A stretch of 64,000 nucleotides of DNA from Archangium lansingense (GTDB lineage Bacteria > Myxococcota > Myxococcia > Myxococcales > Myxococcaceae). Location of the stretch: positions 1,364,001-1,428,000 of the forward strand of contig NZ_JAPNKA010000001.1 in the NCBI RefSeq assembly GCF_026626635.1. Direction: 5' to 3'. Positions 51,014-60,190 of this stretch are shown one piece after another. The first letter of the stretch is position 1. Every line of letters starts with the position of its first letter. Position numbers and translations under genes: made by a program. The notes beneath the pieces are model-generated. The model had not been told where the DNA came from. It saw nothing but the letters and a program-made list of their open reading frames with translations, and made no database searches.

Positions 51014-52321
51014 TCAGCCGCGGGCCTGTGCTTTCAACCGGTGCGAGGGCTGCCGGGACTCCGTGAAGGGCTCCTGGGGCGTGTCCAGCCCGAGCCGTTG
51101 CAGTTGCCGATAGAGAGTCCAGATGTTGTGGAAGCCCCGCCTCCGGTTGCGCTCGGCACCCCGGAAGAGGATGACGTGGTATTTCAGGCTCTGGCACACC
51201 TCGCAAGGGCAACGGCGCCAGGGAGCCTCGCGCAGCGTCTTCTCGTAGGCGGGGGCGTGGTTCTTCTTCGTGTCGGGATCGTAGAACCGCTCGTACTCCA
51301 TGAGCACCTCCACGACCTGGGTGACCGTGCGCCGGCCTTCCTCGAAGAGCTTCATGGCTTCCAGGCAGGCCCGCTCCAACCGGCGCGCCTGCTCCTGGGA
51401 GACCTGCCCGGAGGAGATCTTCCGCTGCAGACCGGGGTTCCCCTCGACCTGCGGGATGCGGATCGCCGTGTACTTGAAATCGTCCGAGTAATAGTTGTCG
51501 CGGTCGTCCTTGAAAGCCTGCCGCAGCGGGGACGTGCTGTCGAATGAAGCGACGCCCAGGCGGGAGAACTCCGCGAGGTGCTCGGTGCGCGTCACGCCCA
51601 GCAGGTGCAGGCGTGTGCCTGGCTTGCGCACCGTCTGGATCTCCTCCAGGCACATGTGGAGCTCGGGAGTCTTGAGGGGGACCATGCCGCCGAGCGCGAT
51701 GTAGTCGTAGCCCATCTTCTGCAGCGCCTTCACCGCCGCGGCGTAGGACTTCGGGCTCCAGCCCTGGGCCACTCCGAGCGGCTCGAAGGAATAGCGCCCC
51801 ACCTTGTGCTTGTGGAGGAACTCCTGGGCCAGCTCCAGCGTGAGCTTCTGCCTGTCCCGGACGGGCTCGGCGATCTCCACCCCGGAACCCGGCGTGTCCG
51901 CCGCTGGCTTGAACTCGAGGATGACGTGGTCGAGTGACACGCCCATATCGAAGCGGCAGTTACCGTAGAACTCGAGCACCTCGTCGACTGAATACGGTGG
52001 GACCTCCTCGGCCACGTACGTGAAGGCACCACAGTCGCCCATGATCTTGAGCGGGTGAGGAGCCCGCTCCAGGCGGAAGAACTCGGGTGCGCCGCGTCGC
52101 AGCAGCCGGTGGCGCTGGGCCGCTGTGTAGCGGCTGCCCAGCGCGCCGAAACCATCGACGATGCCCTTGGAGACCAGCAGCCCGTCGAAAGCGGGCATGG
52201 AGAAGATCTCGTGAGCGTAGAGGTCGTCGGTCTGGCGCTGACGGGCCACCGAGCGGCGCTCGCGCTCGAAATCGAAGGTGGGATCGACGAGATCCTGGCT
52301 GTCTGGCAGGAAGAACTTCAA
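51014..52321 (-). CDS. dpdA: DpdA, TGT-like DNA 7-deazaguanine transglycosylase
   Basis: 435 residues from TTG 52321, which overlaps the preceding stop by 4 nt (TTGA) and gives the typical start MKFFLPDSQDLVDPTFDF. Fold and motifs are those of tRNA-guanine transglycosylase, diverged: GDCGAFTY with Asp96 (base recognition region), SLDH Asp131, IALGGMVPL, the probable nucleophile Asp261 in SFDSTSPLRQAF, and a zinc site CPCEVC (371, 373, 376) with His398. DpdA swaps guanine in DNA for preQ0, and the base is then processed. The neighbours and queC support DNA, not tRNA, as substrate. Ribosome site absent; coupled translation is expected. Confidence 0.92.
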   Translation of the reverse strand: MKFFLPDSQDLVDPTFDFERERRSVARQRQTDDLYAHEIFSMPAFDGLLVSKGIVDGFGALGSRYTAAQRHRLLRRGAPEFFRLERAPHPLKIMGDCGAFTYVAEEVPPYSVDEVLEFYGNCRFDMGVSLDHVILEFKPAADTPGSGVEIAEPVRDRQKLTLELAQEFLHKHKVGRYSFEPLGVAQGWSPKSYAAAVKALQKMGYDYIALGGMVPLKTPELHMCLEEIQTVRKPGTRLHLLGVTRTEHLAEFSRLGVASFDSTSPLRQAFKDDRDNYYSDDFKYTAIRIPQVEGNPGLQRKISSGQVSQEQARRLERACLEAMKLFEEGRRTVTQVVEVLMEYERFYDPDTKKNHAPAYEKTLREAPWRRCPCEVCQSLKYHVILFRGAERNRRRGFHNIWTLYRQLQRLGLDTPQEPFTESRQPSHRLKAQARG

Positions 52322-53460
52322 GCGGATGTCCGTCGGTTGTTCAGGTAGGCGCGAATCAGCGCGCTGGAGAGCAGGCGGATGTGCTGCGGCGTGTTCTGGA
52401 CCTCGTTCCACGCCAGCCCGCCGAGCTCCTCCCAGTTCCCATCCGTCCAGCGGCAGATGGGTCGGATGCGAGCCAGCTCGGTGCGCACCACCTGGGGGGC
52501 CCGGGCACCGTGCAGGTCGATGCTGCCCATGACCTTGTCCATGAGCCGCCCCATGGCGCAGAGGCCCGCGCCATGCATCAGCCTGCTGCGGGTAGGAGGG
52601 CGGCCCCAGGCCTCGGGGAAGATGTCGCGGACCGCCTTCCAGTACATGAGGAGCAGCTTGCGCACGGACTCGAAGTCCGTCTCTCCACTGGCGATGTTGC
52701 GGTAGGGGAAGAGGGCTCCGTTGGGGGAGGAGAGACTCTCCTGGAGCATCTTCACTATGGCGGTGTCGGTCACCACGGCGGAGTGGCGGGAGTCGGCGTC
52801 TAGCGAGGCGCGCCGGATGAGACCCCGGAAGGGCGAGTCGGGGTCCCGGTTGAGCAGGTCGCACAGGGCTGCAGGCGCGCGGCGGGCCGCGAGGTTGCTG
52901 GGCAGCAGCGAGGACACCTCGGGGAGCAGCTCGGTGATGAGTCCACGCGGCAGGGGCTTGGTGTTGTTGACGCGGAGGAACTGGTCGCGTTGCAGGTCCA
53001 CCTCATCCGCCACGAAGGCGTTGACGGGCACGGGGAAGTCCTGCCGCCTGCACTGTGAGAGTGCCAGGGCTCGCTGCTGGCCATCCACGATCCACGCGGG
53101 CTTGCTCTGGCCCGGCCTGGGCAGGGGGATGCGCAACGTGCCGGCCTCGCCGATGCCGGAGTCCACCTTGGGCCCTCGGACCTGCTTGAAGAGGGTGCTC
53201 GAGGACAAGGCGAGGATGATGGAGTTGGGGAAGAGGACCTGCGGACCGTCGAGGTACTCGGTGATGCTGCGCACGTGCCGCTTCACCTCGGGGCGCTGGT
53301 AGCCGAGCAGGGCCCCGCCCTGGTCCCGCGACACGCGGGAGACGTCGGCCACCCGGAGCAGCTCGGAGGCCGTGAGGGTGAAGAGGTAGAGCGGATGCCG
53401 GGGGTGCTGCGCGATGCGGATGGCACGGCGCAGCAGCGCATCGGGTTCGCGGCGGCTCAT
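52318..53460 (-). CDS. dpdB: DpdB-like DGQHR-domain protein 1
   Basis: 380 residues; ATG overlaps the preceding DUF6884 stop by 4 nt (ATGA) and its own stop overlaps the dpdA start. Motif WIVDGQQR at 123-130, plus GYQRPEVKRHVRSITEYL, PNSIILALS, FLRVNNTKPLPRGLITELLP and SRLMHGAGLCAMGRLMDKV. Paralogue of the 49839 protein, with common blocks but different N terminus (MSRREPDALLRRAIRIAQHP). Being coupled directly to dpdA, it is the more likely functional DpdB. Biochemical role (ATPase, loading or regulation) is unknown. Confidence 0.88.
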   Translation of the reverse strand: MSRREPDALLRRAIRIAQHPRHPLYLFTLTASELLRVADVSRVSRDQGGALLGYQRPEVKRHVRSITEYLDGPQVLFPNSIILALSSSTLFKQVRGPKVDSGIGEAGTLRIPLPRPGQSKPAWIVDGQQRALALSQCRRQDFPVPVNAFVADEVDLQRDQFLRVNNTKPLPRGLITELLPEVSSLLPSNLAARRAPAALCDLLNRDPDSPFRGLIRRASLDADSRHSAVVTDTAIVKMLQESLSSPNGALFPYRNIASGETDFESVRKLLLMYWKAVRDIFPEAWGRPPTRSRLMHGAGLCAMGRLMDKVMGSIDLHGARAPQVVRTELARIRPICRWTDGNWEELGGLAWNEVQNTPQHIRLLSSALIRAYLNNRRTSA

Positions 53461-54419
53461 GGGCGCTCCTGGAGCTCGTGGAAGAGCCGGCCGAAGCGCT
53501 TCTGCTCACAGGCGAGGCCGCTGTCTCGCAGCTGCCTCAAGGTGGCGCTACAGGAACGTTTCTGCGTGCGCAGCGCCTGCACGATGAACTGGCGTACCTC
53601 GTCGTCCGTCATGGGCGTCCGCTCATAGCGCACGGGGGGAGCGCTGCGGTGGATAAGACGCTCGTAGTACTCCCGAGCGTGGGTTGCGTCCACTTCGCTC
53701 CCCGTATCGCGAGCGCGCTGGAGGATGTCCCGGGCGACACGGGCGTGGAGCGACTGGCGTGCGCCTCCCAGGCGATTCTGGAGGTGGGCGTTGGAGGGAA
53801 CCTGGTGGGGTGCCAGGACACCCTTGAAGAGGGGCGCAGGCGTCGAGACGATGAGGAGATGCTCGGGCTTGTTCAGGGCCTGGGCAGCGCGTGCCAGGTC
53901 ATCCGCGAACGCGGCGACATAGGCCGGTGAGGCCACGACCAGGATTCGGGCGCGCGGTGAGGACTCCACAAGCTGGTGGATGTGGCGGGGCGTTCCCGGG
54001 GCGGGGCCGGATTCCCGGGCGAGTGCCTTCCACCAGAGCTGGAGCAACTCAGCCGTGGGGCGGGATTCTCCCTTGGGGATGACGGAGTCCGCGTGGCCTC
54101 GGGAGAAGGTGGCCGAGTACGGGCGGATGGGAGCGTTCGCGGGGATGAGCCCGTATCCCGCCGAAGCCACCCAGAGGTGGGAGCGCAGCCCGGCCTCGGT
54201 GGCCAGCGGAGGCAACTCCTGGACGACACTCCAGTGATCACCCGCGTACAAGTCCTGTGCGGAGCGCTTGGGATGAGGGTGGTCGCGGAGGCAGTTCCAC
54301 CAGAGTTTGGCGCGGGATTCGGGTGGCGCCGCCTGGACGGTTCGCAGGTGAAGCCCTGGAGGAATGGGGACACGCTTCCGGTCGCTGCAGCTGGCGATGA
54401 TGTGGAGATCGGTCGACAT
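53457..54419 (-). CDS. DUF6884/YaaA-like protein of the dpd operon
   Basis: 320 residues from ATG 54419 (GGGAG close upstream). Starts MSTDLHIIASCSDRKR, the Cys-Ser signature of the DUF6884/YaaA-like group, with SAQDLYAGDHWSVV and LWVASAGYGLIPANAPI as further family blocks. A C-terminal helical winged region (about 240-320: DDEVRQFIVQALRTQKRSC, ATLRQLRDSGLACEQKRFGRLF) looks DNA-binding. First gene of the operon with DpdB1, DpdA and DpdB2 and coupled to DpdB1. By position it is a candidate for the step after preQ0 insertion (DpdC-like) or for base recognition; neither is shown. Confidence 0.75.
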   Translation of the reverse strand: MSTDLHIIASCSDRKRVPIPPGLHLRTVQAAPPESRAKLWWNCLRDHPHPKRSAQDLYAGDHWSVVQELPPLATEAGLRSHLWVASAGYGLIPANAPIRPYSATFSRGHADSVIPKGESRPTAELLQLWWKALARESGPAPGTPRHIHQLVESSPRARILVVASPAYVAAFADDLARAAQALNKPEHLLIVSTPAPLFKGVLAPHQVPSNAHLQNRLGGARQSLHARVARDILQRARDTGSEVDATHAREYYERLIHRSAPPVRYERTPMTDDEVRQFIVQALRTQKRSCSATLRQLRDSGLACEQKRFGRLFHELQERP

Positions 54420-54718
54420 GGCTCCCGGAGCGGCTCGGGGCCGGTATACCCGCAGATGGTGACGTGGGCGAAAATCCGAGTGCTGATCTCCGCATCCCGA
54501 TCGGGGAGCTCCGCGCGCTGCCCCGTGAGTCCGTGGGTACGCATGGGTGGTGACGTTGCATGTGGTTCTGGCGAACATGACTTCCACGGTTGTATCGCCG
54601 GAACCGCCCGGAGAGAAAGTCCCGAGAGAAGGCGGTTTTTTGGATCTGTGGCTTCGCGGAAACTGGGTGCGGCCGGGTGTGGGGTGGCGTGCAGTTATAC
54701 CCCGGGTGCGGCCGGTTT

Positions 54719-55204
54719 TCAGTCGATGCTCAAACCAGCCTGCTGGAGCAGGGCTTCATGATGCTCGCTTGGGAAGTGGTCATTCATCAACGTGCGAGCA
54801 ATACGTCGAACGAGCTCCGGCCGTGCGCGGAGTAGCTGGTCGTATTCTTCGATGAAGCCGCCCCGGGCATTCGATTCGCGCAGAGACGTCAGGGTCGGAT
54901 CGGTGTTGCTCTTGCGCTGAACCAGTTCCGCCTTGTTGCGGACCTCGACTTCCCAAAGTCCATCGTGCTGTAGGCGCCAGAACGGGTAGCCCGCATGAGG
55001 AGTGTTTCGTGCCTGGCCGTGGCTCTTCAGGAGTGACACGAGCTTGGGCTCGATCTCCACGAAGGAGACGAGCCTCGGTTCGTCGCGTTGAATACGTCCC
55101 AATGCGAGGAGGAGAAGCAGGGGTTTGTGTGCTGCCGTCTGCCCCTGGCGCCTCCAGGTCTGGAGGTTCTGGATGGCACTCAGGAGCCTCTGTTCTTCAT
55201 TCAT
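54719..55204 (-). CDS. Stand-alone sulfur-binding (SBD)-like domain, no nuclease domain
   Basis: 161 residues. It follows the N-terminal domain of ScoMcrA-type restriction enzymes closely: LLSAIQNLQTWRRQGQTAAH, KPLLLLLALGRIQRDEPRL, YPFWRLQHDGLWEV, GGFIEEYDQLLRARPELVRR, and FPSEHHEALLQQAGL. In full-size enzymes this domain binds phosphorothioate DNA and an HNH nuclease follows; here a stop (TGA-type end after LSID) closes the frame at the domain border and the 131 bp downstream contain no HNH. It is 299 bp upstream of the dpd-like operon on the same strand. It could be a reader of modified DNA or a truncated relic. Confidence 0.75.
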   Translation of the reverse strand: MNEEQRLLSAIQNLQTWRRQGQTAAHKPLLLLLALGRIQRDEPRLVSFVEIEPKLVSLLKSHGQARNTPHAGYPFWRLQHDGLWEVEVRNKAELVQRKSNTDPTLTSLRESNARGGFIEEYDQLLRARPELVRRIARTLMNDHFPSEHHEALLQQAGLSID

Positions 55205-55494
55205 GGTGGCTCACGCGTGCAACGTACCCCACGTGCACTGTGTCTCGGCACCACCGCCCCGGGTCCTTTGCTGCCTGCCCTGGTGCTTGACTGGGGTCCG
55301 GCGAGGTACCGGTGGGTCTTGCCCCATCCCCGTCCCTCGAGCCGACGAGAGTGCACCCGCAGTGTAGGCGGTCAACCCCCCGTTCGGGCGCCGGGCGGGT
55401 AGTCCCGTGACAACGGACGTGGTGGGACGGCTTGCATCCGGTACATTCCGTCCCGCCAGGGCCCCGCGGTTGGGGTCCTCGGGCAGGGAGTTCC

Positions 55495-57141
55495 ATGACG
55501 CCACGGGTCGAAGAGACGGATGTGCTCATCATCGGCTGCGGCCCGGTGGGGGCGCTGACGGCCAATTTCCTCGGTCTGTACGGGGTCCGCACGCTCGTCC
55601 TCGAGCGCCTGCCCACCCCCCATGGCCAGCCACGCGCCATCACCTGTGACGACGAGGCCCTGCGCATCTACCAGGCTGCTGGCCTCTCCGAACCCATGGA
55701 CGCCCATATGTACACCGTCCCCGAGGTCCAGATGACCGGGGCCGACGGTGAGCTCTTCGCCCGCGTCGTCATCCAGGGACTCGACTTCGGCAACGGTTTC
55801 CCCGCCCTCCGCTTCTTCAGCCAGCCCTACGTCGAGGACGTCCTGCGCCAGGGCCTCTCCCGCTTCCCCCATGTAGAGCTGCGGTTCGGCCACTCCCTCG
55901 AGGCCTACTCGCAGGACGCCCAAGCCATCTCCGCCACCGTTCGCAACACCCACGACGGCTCCGAGTACACCGTGCGCGCCCGCTATCTGCTCGCCTGTGA
56001 CGGTGGCCGCAGCACCGTGCGCCGCATCGCCGGCATCGAGATGGTGGGCTCCACCTACGACGAGCAGATGCTCGCCATCTCCCTCCTCCTGCCCGAGCCG
56101 CCGCCGCCCCTGTGCCGCATGGTGTGCGATCCCCATCGCCACATCTTCGTCGCCCGCTGTTCCGGCAACGAGATGCGCGTGGATTGTACGATCCGCCAGG
56201 ACGAGAAGGCCGAGGACCTGCTCCAGCCCGAGCGTCTCCGCGAGTTCATCGCCCCCTTCGTGGACCCGGATCGCGCCACCATCCTCCGCGCCGCCGCCTA
56301 CGTCTTCAACCGCCGCATGGCCTCGCGCTGGCGCGACGGGCGGATGTTCCTGCTCGGCGATGCCGCCCACCTCATGCCGCCCGTGCTCGGCCAGGGGCTG
56401 TGCTCCGGCCTGCGCGACGCCCACAACCTCTCCTGGAAGCTCGCGTCCGTGCTCCACGGCCACGCCGATGAGCCGCTCCTCGACACCTACGAGCAGGAGC
56501 GCCGCCCCCACGTCGAGGCCATGCTCGACACCAGCGTCCAGATGGGTCGCGTCGTTCTCACCGGCAACCGCCCCATGGCCATGCTGCGCGACCGCGTCTT
56601 CCGGGCGCTCGACCACATTCCCCGCGCGCAGCGCTTCATCCGCAACTTCGAGTTCAAGCCCCGGCCTCTCATCTCCCGCGGCTTCATGCTCGGGGGCTCG
56701 CGGGGCCACCGCCAGGCCCCCGAGGGCACCTACTTCCCCCAGCCCCGCGTGGGCGCTCCGGGTGGTGGGGAGGTGCGGCTCGACGAGCTGATGGGCCCCG
56801 GCTTCGCGGTGCTGGTGCACCCGGATACCCGCGAGGCCTCGCGCCGTGGAGCCCAGGCGCTCGCCGAGAGCCTCGGGGCTCGCTGCCTGCGCATCATCCC
56901 GCCTCGCTCCGGACAGGCTCAGCCCGGTGAGGTGGTGGATACCGAGGGGAAGCTCGACGAGTGGTTCCGCGAGTACAAGGTGGAGATCGCCGTCATCCGT
57001 CCGGATCGCTATCTCTTTGGCGCGGTGCGCGGCTCGCATCTGGCGTGGCTGTCCACGGCGCTGCGCGGGTGGATCCACGGGCCACTGAGCGAGCGGGAGA
57101 TGCCCGCTCCCGCGTCCGCCCTCAAGTCGTCGGTGGGCTGA
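55495..57141 (+). CDS. FAD-dependent aromatic monooxygenase (MhpA-like)
   Basis: 548 residues from ATG 55495 (GGGAG upstream). FAD fingerprint DVLIIGCGPVGALTANFLG (residues ~9-27), DG motif ACDGGRSTVRR, GD motif FLLGDAAHLMPPVLGQG. Class A flavoprotein hydroxylase of the 3-(3-hydroxyphenyl)propionate type; C-terminal thioredoxin-like domain (GFAVLVHPD). No other aromatic degradation genes are nearby, so the substrate is unclear. Divergent from the SBD gene. Confidence 0.9.
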   Translation: MTPRVEETDVLIIGCGPVGALTANFLGLYGVRTLVLERLPTPHGQPRAITCDDEALRIYQAAGLSEPMDAHMYTVPEVQMTGADGELFARVVIQGLDFGNGFPALRFFSQPYVEDVLRQGLSRFPHVELRFGHSLEAYSQDAQAISATVRNTHDGSEYTVRARYLLACDGGRSTVRRIAGIEMVGSTYDEQMLAISLLLPEPPPPLCRMVCDPHRHIFVARCSGNEMRVDCTIRQDEKAEDLLQPERLREFIAPFVDPDRATILRAAAYVFNRRMASRWRDGRMFLLGDAAHLMPPVLGQGLCSGLRDAHNLSWKLASVLHGHADEPLLDTYEQERRPHVEAMLDTSVQMGRVVLTGNRPMAMLRDRVFRALDHIPRAQRFIRNFEFKPRPLISRGFMLGGSRGHRQAPEGTYFPQPRVGAPGGGEVRLDELMGPGFAVLVHPDTREASRRGAQALAESLGARCLRIIPPRSGQAQPGEVVDTEGKLDEWFREYKVEIAVIRPDRYLFGAVRGSHLAWLSTALRGWIHGPLSEREMPAPASALKSSVG

Positions 57142-57218
57142 CGGCGGAACAGTCTCTCGGGGAATTTCCCGCGAACCCACCCGTTGGGGGGGCTCTTCGC
57201 GGCATGGAGGGAGAGCGG

Positions 57219-58613
57219 ATGCTCAGACAGAAGTTGCTCGTCACGGGGTTGGTGCTGCTGGCCGGAACGGCTGCGTGCGCCCAGGGACGGTCCGCGAGGA
57301 CCGAGGCGGCGGCCACCACCGCCGCTCCGAAGCCCGGCGCCCAGGTGACCACGAAGACGCTGAAGAACGGGTTGAAGGTCATCGTCTGGGCAGACCCAGA
57401 CAATCCCAGTGTCGCGCTCTACAACTGGTTCCGCGTGGGCAGCCGCAACGAGCGCCCCGGCATCACCGGCCTGTCCCACTTCTTCGAGCACATGATGTTC
57501 AACGGCGCGAAGAAGTACGGCCCGGGTGAGTTCGATCGCGTCATGGAGGCGCACGGCGGCCGCAACAACGCCTACACCTCCGAGGACGTCACCGTGTACC
57601 AGGACTGGTTCCCGCGCTCGGCGCTGGAGAAGATCTTCGACCTGGAGGCGGACCGGCTGCAGCACCTCGCCATCGACCCGAAGGTGGTGGAGAGCGAGCG
57701 GGGCGTCGTCTACTCGGAGCGGCGCTCGGGCGTGGACAACAACAACGGCGGGATGCTCATGGAGCAGGTGCAGGCCACTGCCTATGTGGCCCACCCCTAC
57801 CAGTTCCCCGTCATCGGCTGGCCCTCGGACATCGAGAGCTGGAAGCAGGAGGACCTGGAGCGCTACTTCCGCACCTACTACGCGCCCAACAACGCCACCC
57901 TCATCGTGGTGGGCGCGGTGACGCCCGCGGAGATCTTCTCGCTGGCGGAGAAGTACCTCGAGCCCATCCCCGCCCAGCCCGAGCCCGAGCCGGTGCGCAC
58001 CCAGGAGCCGCCGCAGCAGGGCGAGCGCCGGGTGGTGGTGCGCAAGCTGGCCCAGGCGCCGCTGCTACAGATGGCCTTCCACGGCCTCAAGGCCAGCGAC
58101 GCCGAGGCGCCCGCGCTGGACTTGCTGGTGCGCATCCTCACCGAGGGGGATTCCTCGCGGCTGCACCGGCGGATGGTGGAGGAGGAGCGGGTGGCCATCA
58201 GCGTGGCGGGGTACCGGGGCGCGGGGTTCGATCCCTCGCTCACGTGGATGTTGGTGGACCTGCCGCCGGGAGGCGATCTGGGCAAGGCCGAGGCGCTGCT
58301 CGACGCGGAGCTGGCGAAGGTGGTGTCCGCGGGCGTCACTGACGCGGAGCTGCGCAAGGCGAAGAACATCGTCGTGGCGGACTTCTGGCGCAGCCTGGAG
58401 ACCAACAGTGGCCGGGCGCAGGCGCTCGGCACCTACGAGGTGTTCCACGGGGACTGGCAGAAGCTCTTCCAAGCGCCGGAGCACTATGAGGCGGTGACGC
58501 GCGAGCAGGTGCAGAAGGTGGCGGCGAAGGTGTTCTCGAAGAACAACCGCTCGGTGGGGGTGCTGGTGCCCGAGGCCGCGGCGGACGAGGCGAAGAAGGA
58601 GGCGGCGCGATGA
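57219..58613 (+). CDS. M16 metallopeptidase, catalytic subunit, exported
   Basis: 464 residues from ATG 57219 (GGAGGGAG upstream). Lipoprotein-type signal [20 protein letters not shown]. Inverted zinc motif HFFEH (His87, Glu90, His91), [14 protein letters not shown] and the downstream EADR Glu: an active pitrilysin-type protease in the periplasm. Its stop overlaps the next start by 4 nt (ATGA). The two proteins form an alpha/beta pair like mitochondrial processing peptidase. Confidence 0.94.
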   Translation: MLRQKLLVTGLVLLAGTAACAQGRSARTEAAATTAAPKPGAQVTTKTLKNGLKVIVWADPDNPSVALYNWFRVGSRNERPGITGLSHFFEHMMFNGAKKYGPGEFDRVMEAHGGRNNAYTSEDVTVYQDWFPRSALEKIFDLEADRLQHLAIDPKVVESERGVVYSERRSGVDNNNGGMLMEQVQATAYVAHPYQFPVIGWPSDIESWKQEDLERYFRTYYAPNNATLIVVGAVTPAEIFSLAEKYLEPIPAQPEPEPVRTQEPPQQGERRVVVRKLAQAPLLQMAFHGLKASDAEAPALDLLVRILTEGDSSRLHRRMVEEERVAISVAGYRGAGFDPSLTWMLVDLPPGGDLGKAEALLDAELAKVVSAGVTDAELRKAKNIVVADFWRSLETNSGRAQALGTYEVFHGDWQKLFQAPEHYEAVTREQVQKVAAKVFSKNNRSVGVLVPEAAADEAKKEAAR

Positions 58614-60082
58614 AGGTGCTGAACGGGAAGGTGGCGCTCGCGGCGCTGCTGGTGGCCTCCACGGCGGGGGCTCAGGAGACGAAGGTCCAGGGCCCCACGG
58701 CGCAGCAGGTACGCAAGGCCGCGGCGCAGGACGCGGTGAAGCTGCCCAAGGCCACGGTGCTGGAGCTGAAGAACGGCGCGAAGCTGCTCCTGGTGGAGAA
58801 GCACGAGGTGCCGCTGGTGTCCTTCAGCGCGAAGGTGCGCGGCGGGGCGCTCGGAGACCCGGAGGGCAAGGAGGGCGTGGCCGCGCTCGCCGCCGAGCTG
58901 CTCCAGAAGGGCGCCGGCAAGCGTGACGCCGCGCAGTTCGCCGAGGCGGTGGACAGCGTGGGCGGTGTGCTCGGGGTGTACTCCGGCCGCGAGTCGCTCG
59001 ACATCGGCGGGCAGTTCATGGCGCGCGACACCGCGCTCATGGTGGAGCTGCTCTCGGACATGCTGATGCGGCCTCGCTTCGACGCCGCTGAGCTGGAGAA
59101 GATGCGCGAGCGCATGGTGTCGGAGCTCGCCGCGGCGAAGGACGGAGATCTTCGCGGCGTCATCGGCACCTACTTCCAGGCCTTCCACTTCGGGCCGCAC
59201 CCCTACGGCCGGCCGGTGGGCGGCAGCGAGGCCTCGCTGGCTACGCTCACGCGCGAGGATGTGCTGGCGTACGCGAAGTCGCACCTGGGCGGAGACCGGC
59301 TCATCCTCTCGGTGGTGGGCGACTTCGATGCGAAGAAGCTCGCGAAGCAGCTCGAGGTGGCGCTCGGTGGCTGGAATCGCGCGGGTGCTCAGGTCCCGGT
59401 GGCTCCTTCCACCAGTCCGGTGAAGGGTCGGCGCGTGCTGCTGGTGGACAAGCCAGACGCCACGCAGACGTACTTCTGGGCTGGCAACACCGGCATCTCG
59501 CGCACCGACCCCGAGCGCGTGAATGTGGCTCTCGCCAACACGGTGCTCGGTGGTCGCTTCACCTCGCTGCTCAATACGGCGCTGCGCGTGAAGTCGGGCC
59601 TCACCTACGGCGCCGGCTCGATGGTGCTGCCCAACATCCAGCCGGGCCCCTTCGCCATCTCCTCGTATACGAAGACGGAGTCCACCGGCCAGGCGCTGGA
59701 TATGGCGCTGGACGTGCTCGCCAACTACCGCCAGCAGGGCCTGGATGACGCCACGCTCGCCTCCGCCAAGGAGTACGTGCTGGGCCAGTTCCCCCCTACG
59801 CTGGAGACGGGACAGCAGATCGCCTCGAAGCTGTCCGAGCTCGCCTTCTACGGGCTGGATTCGAACGACGTGGATGAGTTCGCCTCCAAGGTGTCCGCCG
59901 CGGACAAGGCTCGCATCCAGGCTGCGATTCAGCGCGTCATGCCCGCCCAGGACGACCTCACCGTGGTGTTCATCGGCAAGGCCGCGGCCATCCGCGACGT
60001 GGCTCGCAAGTACGGCCCTGTGACCGAGATGAGCATCACTGACCCGCACTTCGCTCCTCGGACGGCGGCGAAGAAGCAGTAG
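58610..60082 (+). CDS. M16 peptidase-like, non-catalytic subunit
   Basis: 490 residues with signal peptide [14 protein letters not shown]. Same fold as the upstream protein, but the HxxEH position reads AALAAELL, so it cannot bind zinc. It keeps the substrate-shaping R-x-x-x-G-L-x-Y segment ([13 protein letters not shown]) typical of the partner subunit. Coupled by ATGA to the catalytic gene. Confidence 0.94.
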   Translation: MKVLNGKVALAALLVASTAGAQETKVQGPTAQQVRKAAAQDAVKLPKATVLELKNGAKLLLVEKHEVPLVSFSAKVRGGALGDPEGKEGVAALAAELLQKGAGKRDAAQFAEAVDSVGGVLGVYSGRESLDIGGQFMARDTALMVELLSDMLMRPRFDAAELEKMRERMVSELAAAKDGDLRGVIGTYFQAFHFGPHPYGRPVGGSEASLATLTREDVLAYAKSHLGGDRLILSVVGDFDAKKLAKQLEVALGGWNRAGAQVPVAPSTSPVKGRRVLLVDKPDATQTYFWAGNTGISRTDPERVNVALANTVLGGRFTSLLNTALRVKSGLTYGAGSMVLPNIQPGPFAISSYTKTESTGQALDMALDVLANYRQQGLDDATLASAKEYVLGQFPPTLETGQQIASKLSELAFYGLDSNDVDEFASKVSAADKARIQAAIQRVMPAQDDLTVVFIGKAAAIRDVARKYGPVTEMSITDPHFAPRTAAKKQ

Positions 60083-60088
60083 GCGCAT

Positions 60089-60168
60089 ACCCTCACCCCT
60101 GCCCTCTCCCAGAGGGAGAGGGAGTTACGTCTGGCCCTCTCCCTCTGGGAGAGGGTCGGGGTGAGGGT
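60089..60168. repeat. Pair of REP-like repeats in opposite orientation
   Basis: Reverse copy at 60089-60122 (CCCTCACCCC, GCCCTCTCCC, GGGAGAGGG) and forward copy at 60133-60168 ending GGTCGGGGTGAGGGT, 10 bp apart. Together they form a large cruciform-like structure between the convergent M16 and DUF1615 genes; possible bidirectional transcription stop. Confidence 0.75.
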
Positions 60169-60190
60169 CTTCCCCAGTGCCGCTGTCCCC

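Noticed and set aside
49839..51653. 604-codon version of DpdB2 starting inside dpdA
   Set aside because: The extra part lies antiframe in dpdA and has no family match; ATG 50996 has a ribosome site.
51014..52321. DpdA as an ordinary tRNA-guanine transglycosylase
   Set aside because: TGT signatures are diverged (GDCGAF, FDSTSPLR) and neighbours are DGQHR and SBD-type proteins, not tRNA-queuosine genes.
51014..52864. 616-codon version of DpdA starting upstream
   Set aside because: Its first 180 codons overlap the DpdB1 gene in another frame and look non-coding; the TTG at 52321 gives the family-typical MKFFLPDSQD start.
54600..54640. Terminator-like AACCGCC ... GGCGGTTTTTT
   Set aside because: Oriented for the plus strand, where no gene ends; the flanking genes run on the minus strand.
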